64,000 nucleotides of DNA, taken from assembly GCA_023667765.1 (NCBI GenBank), contig JAMOZS010000003.1, positions 1-64,000 of the forward strand, read 5' to 3'. This DNA comes from Roseburia sp. Its GTDB lineage: Bacteria; Bacillota; Clostridia; Lachnospirales; Lachnospiraceae. The notes beneath the pieces are model-generated. The model worked only from the letters and a program-made list of their open reading frames with translations. It had not been told where the DNA came from and made no database searches. Below, piece by piece: positions 26,568 to 35,267 of the stretch (the stretch's first letter is position 1; each line of letters starts with the position of its first letter). Both the position numbers and the translations under genes were made by a program.

Positions 26568-27851
26568 TCAATAATACATGTTTCCTCTCAGGATTCCATA
26601 GAAATAATAGAGGCCGCACACTACATGGGCCAGATATCCCAGCCACTGCACCACAAGGAGCAGCGGCTTCTTCTTTGCGGCCGTGGCCCTAAGCAGCACA
26701 AGGAGCGCTCCCACAAAGCTAAAGAAAATGCCGTACATATAACCCCAGGAAAAATTAAAGTCCGGCTTACGAAAGCCCTTTTCATAAAGCAGAAAGGCCA
26801 TGGCAAAGCTCATCAGATATATCTGCCAGGAAAAACGATACACCGTGTTTTTCCCAAGCTCCTTAAAATTCAGCGCCAGCACCAGCACGGGAAAACCTAT
26901 CCCCAGCAGAATCGCCGCCGGAAAATTCTTACAATACAGCCCCCATACCTCTCCGAAACAAAATCCGATGCCGCCCTCCGTTCCCTTGTCGGGTACAAAC
27001 ACACCCTGAAACTGATACAGCAAATCCAGAAAGGTAGGCAGAAAACAAAGTCCCAGCCGTAGGGTGGGGATAAAATTACGAAAGCCGCTCCGAAACAGCC
27101 TGTATACCATAATCAGGCCTGCCGTTCCCACCAGTACAATCGTAAAACTGGGCTTCGTCATGGTAGCAAGCAAAAGAAACAAAGAAAACAGAATATAATC
27201 CGCCCGTGAATTGCCGGATTCTTTCTCATAACAATCCAACAGCCTCACATACCAGAAGAAGGCCAGGATAGCAAAGGGCCTCGCCGCCATATAGGTGGCG
27301 TTATGAAAAGGATTCGCCGTAAAAACTCCCAGATATTTAAAGCGCATCCCCGGCAGAAGCATCCCCTTTGGCAGATACAGCATGGATATAAAAAACAGCG
27401 ACACGGCCAGAATACTCAACGCCACGCCAGCCAGCCATGTCCTATTCCTCAAATGTCCCGACTGTCTGAAAGCTCTGTTTACCTCAGGCAGCGCCAGTCG
27501 GTTCAGCATAAGCTTCATGACCACCATACCCAGACTGTTTAACAGCATCGTAGCCAGTGCCACGGCAAATTCCGGCCCGGTGAAAAGATGCAGAAATGCC
27601 GACAGCTTAAAGAAAACAGGATAAGGGAAGCTGTAGCCGCTGTCAAGCCCTTGCATCTCCAGAATATAAGCCTTCATATCGGAATGATACAAAGCCTCGC
27701 TGCCTGTGGTCTGACGGGCAAATAAATACAGGGTAATAAGAGAAACAAAGGACAGCAGCAGACAAAAGAACAGAATATCTATTTGCCTGTCCCTTTTTTG
27801 TACTGCCGTGTCCCTGCTTTTTTCCATATCTCTATCCGCCAAATCCGCCAT
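26568..27851 (-). CDS. Polytopic membrane protein, GT-C-like
   Basis: 427 residues, about ten membrane segments. The first loop contains SEALYHSDMKAYILEMQG followed by FPYPVFFKLSAF, and an interior NPFHNATYMAARPFAILAFF. An acidic HSD..E loop just after helix 1 resembles GT-C proteins, but I cannot assign a family. AGGAAAGG precedes the ATG. It lies 66 nt after glmM on the same strand and may be read from it. It converges on the plus-strand operon with only 4 nt between stop codons and no terminator. Confidence 0.5.
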   Translation of the reverse strand: MADLADRDMEKSRDTAVQKRDRQIDILFFCLLLSFVSLITLYLFARQTTGSEALYHSDMKAYILEMQGLDSGYSFPYPVFFKLSAFLHLFTGPEFAVALATMLLNSLGMVVMKLMLNRLALPEVNRAFRQSGHLRNRTWLAGVALSILAVSLFFISMLYLPKGMLLPGMRFKYLGVFTANPFHNATYMAARPFAILAFFWYVRLLDCYEKESGNSRADYILFSLFLLLATMTKPSFTIVLVGTAGLIMVYRLFRSGFRNFIPTLRLGLCFLPTFLDLLYQFQGVFVPDKGTEGGIGFCFGEVWGLYCKNFPAAILLGIGFPVLVLALNFKELGKNTVYRFSWQIYLMSFAMAFLLYEKGFRKPDFNFSWGYMYGIFFSFVGALLVLLRATAAKKKPLLLVVQWLGYLAHVVCGLYYFYGILRGNMYY

Positions 27852-27917
27852 CTGCCTTTCCTGTTTCAGGCCTCCCGTTCTCCCCGCCCCATTCTCCGTT
27901 ATCGGCCATGCCGCCTG

Positions 27918-29267
27918 TTACGTCTCGTAACCTTTCGCCCGAATCAAATCAATGACCTGAGCCACATATTTTTCGCAGGTCTCAATATCACCCGCCTCCA
28001 CCATGACGCGGATTAAAGGCTCCGTGCCGCTCTCACGCACCAGAATGCGCCCGTTATCCCCCAAATCCTTCGCCGCGTCCGCAACGGCCGCCTGCACGTC
28101 GGTATCCTGCTGGACGCTGCGCTTATCGGTAACCCGGATATTTTTCAACACCTGCGGATATTTCTTAAAGGGCTCTGCCAATTCGCTCAGGGAACTCTTC
28201 TTCTCCTGCATAACCTCCATCATCTTAATGGCAGTCAGAATACCGTCTCCGGTAGTCGCATGCTTTTTAAAGATAATGTGCCCCGACTGCTCTCCGCCTA
28301 AACGGTATCCGTTTGTAACCATATTTTCGTATACATATTTATCCCCCACGGCTGTCTTTTCATAGCCGATACCTGCCGCATTAAAAGCCTTATAAAGCCC
28401 GAAATTGGACATGACCGTGGTCACCACCTTATTACCGTACAGCTTCCCCCGTTCTTTCATATAACAGCCGTAAATATACAGAATGGCGTCTCCGTCCACC
28501 AGATTGCCTTTCTCATCCACACAGAGACATCTGTCTGCATCTCCGTCAAAGGCAAAGCCCACGTCCAGACCGTTTTCCAACACAAATTTCTGCAGTCCCT
28601 CCATATGGGTGGAACCGCAGTTCCTATTAATGTTCAGACCATCGGGCTGATTGTGAATCACATAGGTCTTTGCGCCCAGTGCCTCAAATACATGCTGGGC
28701 TATCATCCAGGCGCTGCCGTTGGCACAGTCAAGCCCCACCTTTATGCCCTCATAAGAGCGGGCGCCCAGAGAAATCAGGTTATCAATATAACAGCTGCGC
28801 CCTTCGGCATAATCCACGGTACAACCGATTTGATCCTTCGTGGCATAGGGAAGCTCGCCCGGCTCCCCATCCAGATAGCTTTCAATTTTCAGGATGGTCT
28901 CTTCATCCATCTTCTCTCCATTAGCATTCATCAGCTTAATGCCATTATCATAATAGGGATTATGGCTGGCAGAAATCATGATTCCGCCGGCAAAATTCCC
29001 GGTGCGGGTCACAAAAGAGACGCTGGGCGTCGTGGTCACATGTAAAAGATATGCGTCCCCTCCGGAAGCAGTAAGTCCTGCTACCAAAGCATATTCAAAC
29101 ATATAGGAGGAACGGCGCGTGTCCTTGCCGATGACGACCCTGCATTTCTCTTTGTTCTCCCGGCCGTAATACCATCCCAAAAAACGTCCAATTTTATACG
29201 CATGCTCCGCCGTCAGTTCCTGATTCGCCTCACCCCGGAAACCATCTGTTCCAAAATATTTACCCAT
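27918..29267 (-). CDS. glmM: Phosphoglucosamine mutase (GlmM)
   Basis: 449 residues, the family's usual length. MGKYFGTDGFRGEAN at the start, the phosphoserine loop ISASHNP (Ser101), the metal site FDGDADRC and the C-terminal phosphate loop RESGTEPLIRVM are all intact. GlmM converts glucosamine-6-phosphate to glucosamine-1-phosphate, feeding UDP-GlcNAc, which is the substrate of PseB encoded upstream as well as of peptidoglycan synthesis. AAGGAG lies 7 nt before the ATG. Gene order pseB-pseC-glmM suggests shared control, although 141 nt separate it from pseC. Confidence 0.95.
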   Translation of the reverse strand: MGKYFGTDGFRGEANQELTAEHAYKIGRFLGWYYGRENKEKCRVVIGKDTRRSSYMFEYALVAGLTASGGDAYLLHVTTTPSVSFVTRTGNFAGGIMISASHNPYYDNGIKLMNANGEKMDEETILKIESYLDGEPGELPYATKDQIGCTVDYAEGRSCYIDNLISLGARSYEGIKVGLDCANGSAWMIAQHVFEALGAKTYVIHNQPDGLNINRNCGSTHMEGLQKFVLENGLDVGFAFDGDADRCLCVDEKGNLVDGDAILYIYGCYMKERGKLYGNKVVTTVMSNFGLYKAFNAAGIGYEKTAVGDKYVYENMVTNGYRLGGEQSGHIIFKKHATTGDGILTAIKMMEVMQEKKSSLSELAEPFKKYPQVLKNIRVTDKRSVQQDTDVQAAVADAAKDLGDNGRILVRESGTEPLIRVMVEAGDIETCEKYVAQVIDLIRAKGYET

Positions 29268-29408
29268 TGTATTGCTCCTTTTTTCTATTTAAATTCAGGC
29301 AGGCTCCTCAGAATTTGTGACCAATGCAGCAGCCGCCTGTTTGATACCGTACACAATATTTGTACACCGCCGAAGGCTCATAGGAAGGGCTGGTTTCATC
29401 AGCGCTTC

Positions 29409-30602
29409 CTATGACTTATAGTATGCAGCAATCTTCCTTACTGCGCATATAACGTCCTCCACATCTTCGTCTGTCATGGAATAATACAGGGGAAGGCTCA
29501 GTATCTCCTGATACAGCTTCTCCGCCTCAGGGCAAAGGCCTTTCTCATAGCCCAGCTTTTCATAATAGGAGTGCCAGTATACCGGCAGATAATGCACCTG
29601 AACACAAATATTCTCCCTATAGAGCGCGTCAAAAAACTGCCGTCTGTCACAGCTGAGTCTTTCCGTATTCAGACGCAATATATACAAATGTCTGGTGGTA
29701 TCGGACTGAGGGATTGTTTTCTGCACCAGAAGCTCCGGCATTTCCCCAAAGGCCTCGTCATAACGCTTTACAATCTCTTTTCTCCTGGCCGAAAATTTCG
29801 GCAGCTTATGTAACTGGCTTATCAAAAGCGCCGCCTGAAAATCCGTCATACGATAATTATAGCCCAGCTCTACCTGCTCATTATACCATCGGGCGTCGGT
29901 AGGATGCACCATCCGGGACCGGTCACGGGTAATTCCATGCGTCCGCAGACGCTCCAGCCGTTGATACAATTCCTCATCATTGGTAGTGACGGCACCGCCC
30001 TCCCCGCTGGTCGCGGTCTTGACCGGATGAAAACTGAAGCAGGTCATATCCGCAATACTTCCCACCGGTTGTCCCTTGTATTTTGTTCCCATGGAATGAG
30101 CCGCATCCTCTATGAGTATCAGCTTGTTTTCTTCACAAATCTGTCTGATTTCATCCAGCCGTACGGACTGCCCGGTAAAATCTACTGCCACAATCCCCTT
30201 TGTCTTAGGCGTAATACAACGCCTGATGGATTCCGGAGAGATATTATAGGTCTCGGGCTCAATATCCGCAAATACCGGTTTCGCGCCGCAGTACAGCACA
30301 CAGTTCGCCGATGCTGCGAAGGTAATGGGACTGACAATCACCTCGTCCCCCGAGCCAAAGCCTGCTGCCATAGCCGCTATATGCAGAGCCGCCGTACCAT
30401 TGCATACTGCCGTAGCATATTTTGCCCCGGTAATCTCACACAATGTCTCCTCCAGCTCTGTAATCTTCGGCCCGCAGGTCAGATAATCGCTTTTGAGCGT
30501 CTCCACAACCGCCTCAATATCATCCTGCTCAATGCATTGCCTTCCATAATGAATTGGCTTTTCACGCACCGGTGTCCCGCCAAAAATCGCCAGTTTTTCC
30601 AT
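29409..30602 (-). CDS. pseC: UDP-4-amino-4,6-dideoxy-AltNAc transaminase (PseC)
   Basis: 397-residue DegT/DnrJ/EryC1 aminotransferase. GTPVREKPIHYGRQCI at the start and the PLP-binding Lys195 in CFSFHPVKTATSGEGG are clear. PseC puts the amino group at C4 of the PseB product. Location directly behind pseB supports the assignment over other DegT enzymes. Start ATG 30602 follows AGGAAGG; the frame upstream to 30674 lacks a ribosome site. A hairpin (TCATAGGAAG / CTTCCTATGA, 29378-29414) spans the stop codon but has no T-run. Confidence 0.93.
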   Translation of the reverse strand: MEKLAIFGGTPVREKPIHYGRQCIEQDDIEAVVETLKSDYLTCGPKITELEETLCEITGAKYATAVCNGTAALHIAAMAAGFGSGDEVIVSPITFAASANCVLYCGAKPVFADIEPETYNISPESIRRCITPKTKGIVAVDFTGQSVRLDEIRQICEENKLILIEDAAHSMGTKYKGQPVGSIADMTCFSFHPVKTATSGEGGAVTTNDEELYQRLERLRTHGITRDRSRMVHPTDARWYNEQVELGYNYRMTDFQAALLISQLHKLPKFSARRKEIVKRYDEAFGEMPELLVQKTIPQSDTTRHLYILRLNTERLSCDRRQFFDALYRENICVQVHYLPVYWHSYYEKLGYEKGLCPEAEKLYQEILSLPLYYSMTDEDVEDVICAVRKIAAYYKS

Positions 30603-30696
30603 ATCAACCTTCCTGCCCTTTATTTTTATCCGCTCTTTGATTATAAAGCGCCTTATGCAAAACAGATTTTGCACAAAGCGCTGCTGTCAGCTTTAT

Positions 30697-31692
30697 TTAT
30701 TTCTCCAAATCCAGGGTTTTCAGCAATTCCCTGATTTCCTCCACGCTGAGCCACTCCTCATTATTCCCGGAGCTGTAGGAGAAGCCCTCGGGCACCTTCT
30801 TGCCGGTAGGTACTGTCTTCTTTTTTTCACTCCAGACCATCTGAGGATAAACAATGAAATTCTTATCATACTCATAGGTATTCCAGGAATCCTCTACCGT
30901 TACCATAATCTCGTGAAGCTTTTCACCGGGATAGATGCCGATTTCCTTCATCTTACAGCCCGGCAGCATAGCCTCTGCCAAATCAGGTATCCGAAAAGAG
31001 GGAATCTTACTGATAAAGGTCTCTCCCCCGTTCGCCTCCGCCAACGCCTTAATCACCAGCTCTACGCCCTGCTCCAGACTAATCCAGAAACGGGTCATTC
31101 TCATATCCGTAATCGGCAATTCCGTACCGCCGTTTCTGATGATATCATAAAATTTGGGTATAATAGACCCCCTGCTGCCTGCCACATTGCCATAACGCAC
31201 AATCGAAAAGCAGATATCCTTACTGCCCGCATAAGCGTTTGCCGCAATAAACAGCTTGTCCGACACAAGCTTTGTCCCGCCGTATAAATTCACAGGATTC
31301 ACAGCCTTATCCGTGGAAAGTGCAACCACCTTCTTCACACCGGTATCCAGGCAGGCGTCTATCACATTCTGAGCGCCGTTAATATTGGTCTTAATCGCCT
31401 CTGCAGGATTATACTCACAGGCAGGCACCTGTTTTAAGGCCGCCGCATGAATCACATAATCCACACCCTCCAACGCCCTGGTCAGCCGCTCCTTATCTCT
31501 TACGTCTCCGATGAAAAAGCGAAGCTTATCCGCATACTGCCTGAATTCATTCTGCATAAGAAACTGTTTAAACTCGTCTCTGGAATATATAATAATTTTC
31601 TTCGGCTCGTAATGCTCCAGCACATATCTGGCAAATGCCCTGCCAAAGCTTCCTGTGCCGCCGGTAACTAAAATAGACTTGTTATTTAACAT
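30697..31692 (-). CDS. pseB: UDP-GlcNAc 4,6-dehydratase, inverting (PseB)
   Basis: 331-residue short-chain-dehydrogenase-type enzyme: ILVTGGTGSFGRAFARYVL (NAD-binding), RDEFKQ, DVRDKERL, AALKQVPACEY and YGGTKLVSDKLF. This is the FlaA1/PseB pattern; PseB starts pseudaminic acid synthesis by dehydrating and C5-inverting UDP-GlcNAc. GAGAGG is 6 nt before the ATG. A hairpin and a tiny upstream ORF lie in the leader. The rest of the pathway (pseF, pseH, pseI, pseG) is more than 20 kb away at 2.5-7.9 kb. Confidence 0.94.
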   Translation of the reverse strand: MLNNKSILVTGGTGSFGRAFARYVLEHYEPKKIIIYSRDEFKQFLMQNEFRQYADKLRFFIGDVRDKERLTRALEGVDYVIHAAALKQVPACEYNPAEAIKTNINGAQNVIDACLDTGVKKVVALSTDKAVNPVNLYGGTKLVSDKLFIAANAYAGSKDICFSIVRYGNVAGSRGSIIPKFYDIIRNGGTELPITDMRMTRFWISLEQGVELVIKALAEANGGETFISKIPSFRIPDLAEAMLPGCKMKEIGIYPGEKLHEIMVTVEDSWNTYEYDKNFIVYPQMVWSEKKKTVPTGKKVPEGFSYSSGNNEEWLSVEEIRELLKTLDLEK

Positions 31693-31730
31693 ATGTCCCT
31701 CTCTTTCATACCTCCCGGGACTTCTCCCGG
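31686..31730 (-). promoter_or_regulatory. pseB leader: hairpin, second ribosome site and 7-codon uORF
   Basis: On the minus strand, CCGGGA-GAAG-TCCCGG (31715-31730) partly covers GGGAGG, which is followed by an ATG at 31709. That ATG opens MKERDIC and a stop at 31686-31688, overlapping the pseB start codon (31690-31692). The overlap could couple translation of pseB to the leader peptide. Confidence 0.35.
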
Positions 31731-31746
31731 AAAGACATCCCGCTAC

Positions 31747-31775
31747 ATCATATCATATCGCGCAGCGTACCACAA
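31747..31775 (-). promoter_or_regulatory. Putative pseB promoter
   Basis: TTGTGG and TATGAT are spaced exactly 17 bp on the minus strand, about 55 nt before the pseB ATG. It lies just past the stop of the lipid-kinase gene. Confidence 0.5.
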
Positions 31776-31792
31776 CCGTTTTTTGCGCTTCC

Positions 31793-32674
31793 CTAACAGA
31801 TTACATGAAAGGCCTTTTGTATATTCTGAATATCCGCCTGCGTAACACTTCCGCCATATTCTCCGTCAACGGTCCAGTCAATCACCTCCGAAGAGGTAAT
31901 GGTCAACCGGGAGCAGCGCAAAAACACCACATTGGAATTACTCTCCAGGCTGTTCTGGGTAAGGGCTACCACCATTTCGTGAAGCTCCAGCAGATTCTTC
32001 GGCGCTCTCAAAAGCAGCACCTCGAACTTCCCGTCATCCAAAGCGCTGTCGGCCGGAAGGATATCCTTAAAGCCCCCCACAAAGAGAGAGTTGGTCACCA
32101 GCCCCAGAATAAAGGAACCCTCCAGATTCACGGTTTCCGATTCGATTCTGACAGGATAACTCCTCAAATCGGATATCTGCTTAATGCCCTCCAGAAGATA
32201 GGCGGTATGTCCTAATAAATTCTTTGTTTTCTGGGACGTCGTATAAGAAACCTTCGTGAAAATGCCAAAGCCCGCCACGTACAGAAAATACCGCTGATTG
32301 AACCGGCCGATATCAAACTGATGGGGCGTTCCGAACAGAGTCTGAGCCATGGCCATAGACAAATTACTGCTTATCCCCAGGCTATGAGCGTAATCATTCG
32401 TGGAGCCGGCCGGCAGATAACCTACATCTATCTGAACCTTCCGCTCCATCAGAAAGGACATCAGTATGTTTAAAGTGCCGTCGCCTCCGCTGCACACTAC
32501 CCGGTCAAAGGCCGTATCGGCCGACAAGTCCTCCCAGCGCTCCGACAGCTTCATTATCGGGCATAAGGTAACAATATAATCTTCAGAATCATAATAGTCC
32601 ACAACTTCAAACAGCTTTTTTTGAATTTTTGCCTGTCCGGCTACTGGATTATACACAAACAGTAATCTTTTCAT
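31793..32674 (-). CDS. Diacylglycerol kinase-like lipid kinase
   Basis: 293-residue DagK/YegS/BmrU-type protein. FVYNPVAGQAKIQKKL at the N-terminus, the catalytic CSGGDGTLNILMS and GYLPAGSTNDYAHSLGI are intact. Members phosphorylate diacylglycerol or related lipids; in Gram-positives this recycles diacylglycerol released by lipoteichoic acid synthesis. It is 22 nt downstream of manC and probably in the same transcript (gmd-manC-dagK). GAGGG is 7 nt before the ATG. Whether the substrate is diacylglycerol or undecaprenol cannot be read. Confidence 0.82.
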   Translation of the reverse strand: MKRLLFVYNPVAGQAKIQKKLFEVVDYYDSEDYIVTLCPIMKLSERWEDLSADTAFDRVVCSGGDGTLNILMSFLMERKVQIDVGYLPAGSTNDYAHSLGISSNLSMAMAQTLFGTPHQFDIGRFNQRYFLYVAGFGIFTKVSYTTSQKTKNLLGHTAYLLEGIKQISDLRSYPVRIESETVNLEGSFILGLVTNSLFVGGFKDILPADSALDDGKFEVLLLRAPKNLLELHEMVVALTQNSLESNSNVVFLRCSRLTITSSEVIDWTVDGEYGGSVTQADIQNIQKAFHVIC

Positions 32675-32695
32675 AAAATAACCCTCGTTTCCGCG

Positions 32696-33769
32696 CTACA
32701 AATATTCTATGTTCTCTCCGCCCTCCCGCAGCTTTTCCAGCAGCTTTTTGATATCTCCCATACGCTGCTTATCCCCTATCAGCGTAACATCCTCCGTATC
32801 CACAATCACCATATTTTCGATTCCCACCGTGGCAATCAGCTTATTCTGCGCCTCTATGATACAGTCCTTTGTATCCACCGTCACCACATGACCGGTAATG
32901 GTGTTCTTCACCTCATCCTCTTCCTTTAAACGCCCCACAGCCAGCCAGGAGCCCACATCATCCCAGCCAAACTGTCCGGGAAGCACATATATGTCTTCCG
33001 CCTTTTCCATAATGCCATAATCCACAGACTCCGCACGCATAGCGGTAAATTCCCTGCAAAGCACCTGTTTTTCCTCCGGCGTACCGATATGCGCACTGAT
33101 AAGCATAAGACCCTGAAAAATATCCGGCAGATATTCCTCCATACAGGCCATAACCGTGGAAGCCTTCCAGACAAACATACCGCTGTTCCACAGATACTCT
33201 CCGCTCGCCAGATATTCCGTAGCGGTCTCCAAATCCGGCTTTTCCACGAACCGCCTCACCCCATAGGCTTTCCCCTTTCTTTTACTGCTGTCCCTCTTAA
33301 TATAACCATATCCGGTTTCCGGGCAGTCGGGGGTAATACCAATGGTCACGATATTCCGCTTCTCCTGAGCTATCTCCACCGCTTCCCTCAGCACGCTGCG
33401 AAAGCTGTCCTCATATCGTATCAGATGGTCGGAGGCCAGCACCAGCATCACGGCATCCTCGTTTTTTTTCAGCATATAAGCCGCTCCCAGTCCGATACAG
33501 GGAGCGGTATTCCTTCCCTCCGGCTCGCAAATGATGTTTTCCTCCCGAATATCCGGTAATTGCTCCCTGACCAGCTCCTTATAGCTTTCATTCGTGGCAA
33601 TATAGATATCCTCCATGCGCACGATGGGCAGGATACGGTCTACCGTCAGCTGAATCATCGTCCTGCCATTCCCCATGATGTCTATGAACTGCTTGGGGCG
33701 GTCCGCCCTGCTCCTGGGCCAGAAGCGCTCCCCCCGGCCTCCTGCCATGATTAATGCCGTCACCTTCAT
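32696..33769 (-). CDS. manC: Mannose-1-phosphate guanylyltransferase (ManC)
   Basis: 357-residue nucleotidyltransferase: LIMAGGRGERFWPRSR, PKQFIDIMG and FVEKPDLETA are the GDP-mannose pyrophosphorylase signature. The protein stops without the isomerase domain of two-domain ManC enzymes, so it only makes GDP-mannose. Start ATG 33769 is fixed by GGAGG 5 nt upstream; an in-frame ATG at 33781 lies between a hairpin and that site. The next gene upstream, gmd, uses its product. Confidence 0.9.
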   Translation of the reverse strand: MKVTALIMAGGRGERFWPRSRADRPKQFIDIMGNGRTMIQLTVDRILPIVRMEDIYIATNESYKELVREQLPDIREENIICEPEGRNTAPCIGLGAAYMLKKNEDAVMLVLASDHLIRYEDSFRSVLREAVEIAQEKRNIVTIGITPDCPETGYGYIKRDSSKRKGKAYGVRRFVEKPDLETATEYLASGEYLWNSGMFVWKASTVMACMEEYLPDIFQGLMLISAHIGTPEEKQVLCREFTAMRAESVDYGIMEKAEDIYVLPGQFGWDDVGSWLAVGRLKEEDEVKNTITGHVVTVDTKDCIIEAQNKLIATVGIENMVIVDTEDVTLIGDKQRMGDIKKLLEKLREGGENIEYL

Positions 33770-33774
33770 TCTAA

Positions 33775-33797
33775 CCTCCATGCCGCCTCTGGCGGCA
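33775..33797 (-). promoter_or_regulatory. Hairpin-Shine-Dalgarno leader of manC
   Basis: TGCCGCC-AGA-GGCGGCA (7-bp stem, 3-nt loop, 33781-33797) abuts TGGAGGTTAG and the manC ATG. Compared with the leader at 18066-18091 the stem sequence is different but pairing, loop size and the ATGGAGGTTAG segment are kept. Confidence 0.5.
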
Positions 33798-33809
33798 CAA
33801 ATAAGATTT

Positions 33810-34859
33810 CTATCCAATGTTCCTCGCCGCTGCTTCTCCTCTTGCCAAATTTAAATCATGCTCCGCCATGATACGGCAAAGCTCCTCATAACTGGTTTTC
33901 TGCGGATTCCAGCCCAAAACGGTTCTGGCCTTCGTAGGATCTCCCCATAAATTTACCACATCCGTAGGACGATAAAACTCCTCGCTGACCTCTACCAGCA
34001 CTTTCCCCGTGGCGGAATCTATTCCCTTTTCTTCGATTCCCTTTCCCTGCCACATAATATCTATACCCATGTAGCCAAAAGCAAGAGTAGCAAATTCCCT
34101 CACCGTATGCTGTACCCCTGTAGCAATCACGAAATCTTCCGGCTTATCCGCCTGAAGCATCAACCACATACATTCCACATAATCTCTGGCATAACCCCAA
34201 TCCCTTTTGGAATCCAGATTCCCAAGATACAATTTGTCCTGTAGTCCACACACAATCCTGGCGGCGCCTAAGGTAATCTTTCTTGTCACAAAGTTCTCGC
34301 CTCGTCGCTCCGATTCATGATTAAACAAAATACCGTTCACGGCAAACATATGATAAGCGTCCCGATACTCCCTCACAATCCAGTAACCATACTGCTTTGC
34401 AACCGCATAGGGGCTGTAGGGATGAAACGGCGTATTTTCATTTTGCGGCACCTCCTCAACCCTGCCATAAAGCTCTGATGTAGAGGCCTGATAAATGCGA
34501 CAGGTTTCAGCAAGCCCCATCATACGAACCGCCTCTAAAATACGAAGAACCCCCAATGCATCCACATCTCCTGCATATTCCGGAGCCTCAAAACTCACTT
34601 GTACATGACTTTGCGCCGCAAGATTATATATCTCATCAGGACGAATTTCACTGATTGCCCTGATAATGCTGGAGGAATCCGTCAAATCGCCTCCGTGCAA
34701 TGTGATTTTCTGCGCACGAAGCAAATGTTCGATTCGAGCCGTATTGTTCATAGAAGCTCTTCGCAGTAAACCATGTACTTCATATCCTTTTTCTAATAAA
34801 AACTCTGCCAGATAGGAACCGTCTTGTCCCGTTATTCCTGTAATCAATGCCTTCTTCAT
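33810..34859 (-). CDS. gmd: GDP-mannose 4,6-dehydratase (Gmd)
   Basis: 349 residues: [19 protein letters not shown] (NAD-binding), [28 protein letters not shown] and the catalytic Tyr-Lys in [12 protein letters not shown] are typical of Gmd. It converts GDP-mannose to GDP-4-keto-6-deoxymannose, the branch point to GDP-fucose, GDP-rhamnose or GDP-perosamine. No fucose synthase, reductase or perosamine synthase is in the window. Start ATG 34859 follows GAGGTTAGGT; an ATG at 34871 overlaps that site. Confidence 0.93.
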   Translation of the reverse strand: MKKALITGITGQDGSYLAEFLLEKGYEVHGLLRRASMNNTARIEHLLRAQKITLHGGDLTDSSSIIRAISEIRPDEIYNLAAQSHVQVSFEAPEYAGDVDALGVLRILEAVRMMGLAETCRIYQASTSELYGRVEEVPQNENTPFHPYSPYAVAKQYGYWIVREYRDAYHMFAVNGILFNHESERRGENFVTRKITLGAARIVCGLQDKLYLGNLDSKRDWGYARDYVECMWLMLQADKPEDFVIATGVQHTVREFATLAFGYMGIDIMWQGKGIEEKGIDSATGKVLVEVSEEFYRPTDVVNLWGDPTKARTVLGWNPQKTSYEELCRIMAEHDLNLARGEAAARNIG

Positions 34860-35007
34860 ACCTAACCTCATTTCTGTGCCGTTTTTACACAATCTATTTT
34901 CAATCTTCCCACTCCGTAATGAACGTACATATCCCTATGGAACCGCGCCGAGTGCGGCGCAGCCCCTCCAAAACGGAACAGGCATATTATATGTGACAAC
35001 TCCAATA

Positions 35008-35037
35008 AGCATACACGACAACACGCATACTTGTCAA
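35008..35037 (-). promoter_or_regulatory. Putative gmd promoter
   Basis: A perfect TTGACA is followed after 18 bp by TATGCT on the minus strand, about 150 nt before the gmd ATG. The -10 box matches the consensus at four of six positions. Confidence 0.4.
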
Positions 35038-35089
35038 AGACAAACATGCTTAACCGTATCAAACCGTTATGTGTAAGAGTATAAACCAC

Positions 35090-35118
35090 TTGTAAAAAAA
35101 AGTAAACAATGTTATAAT
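35090..35118 (+). promoter_or_regulatory. Strong promoter of the secreted transglutaminase-like gene
   Basis: TTGTAA and a perfect TATAAT are separated by 17 bp, and the -10 is extended (TGTTATAAT). The start codon is about 145 nt downstream. Confidence 0.65.
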
Positions 35119-35267
35119 CGGTCTATCTGAACGATATATTTAAATGATGCTGAAATGCATCGGATTTTATGATTTTCGGAAGGGAGACGATAGCGAAAGG
35201 AAGCATAAGATTTTCAGTTCATAGATTCATTTTATTTCTATTTTTTATTTATCAAGGAGGATACGTC

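Larger units (their letters stand above)
34860..35267. other. Divergent intergenic region between gmd and the secreted protein gene
   Basis: 408 nt without a supported gene. It holds back-to-back promoters (minus 35008-35037, plus 35090-35118), a short GC hairpin (GCGCCG-AGTG-CGGCGC, 34945-34960) in the gmd leader, and a leader of about 145 nt before the plus-strand ATG. I compared that leader with the common clostridial riboswitches from memory and recognise none. Confidence 0.6.

Noticed and set aside
30637..31287. A 216-codon plus-strand ORF opposite pseB
   Set aside because: Antisense to an unambiguous PseB; no ribosome site or recognisable domain.
35119..35267. Leader of the secreted transglutaminase-like gene considered as a riboswitch (c-di-GMP type)
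   Set aside because: I could not match the conserved core of GEMM-I or the c-di-GMP-II motif; only a 5-bp stem (GATGC/GCATC) is visible.
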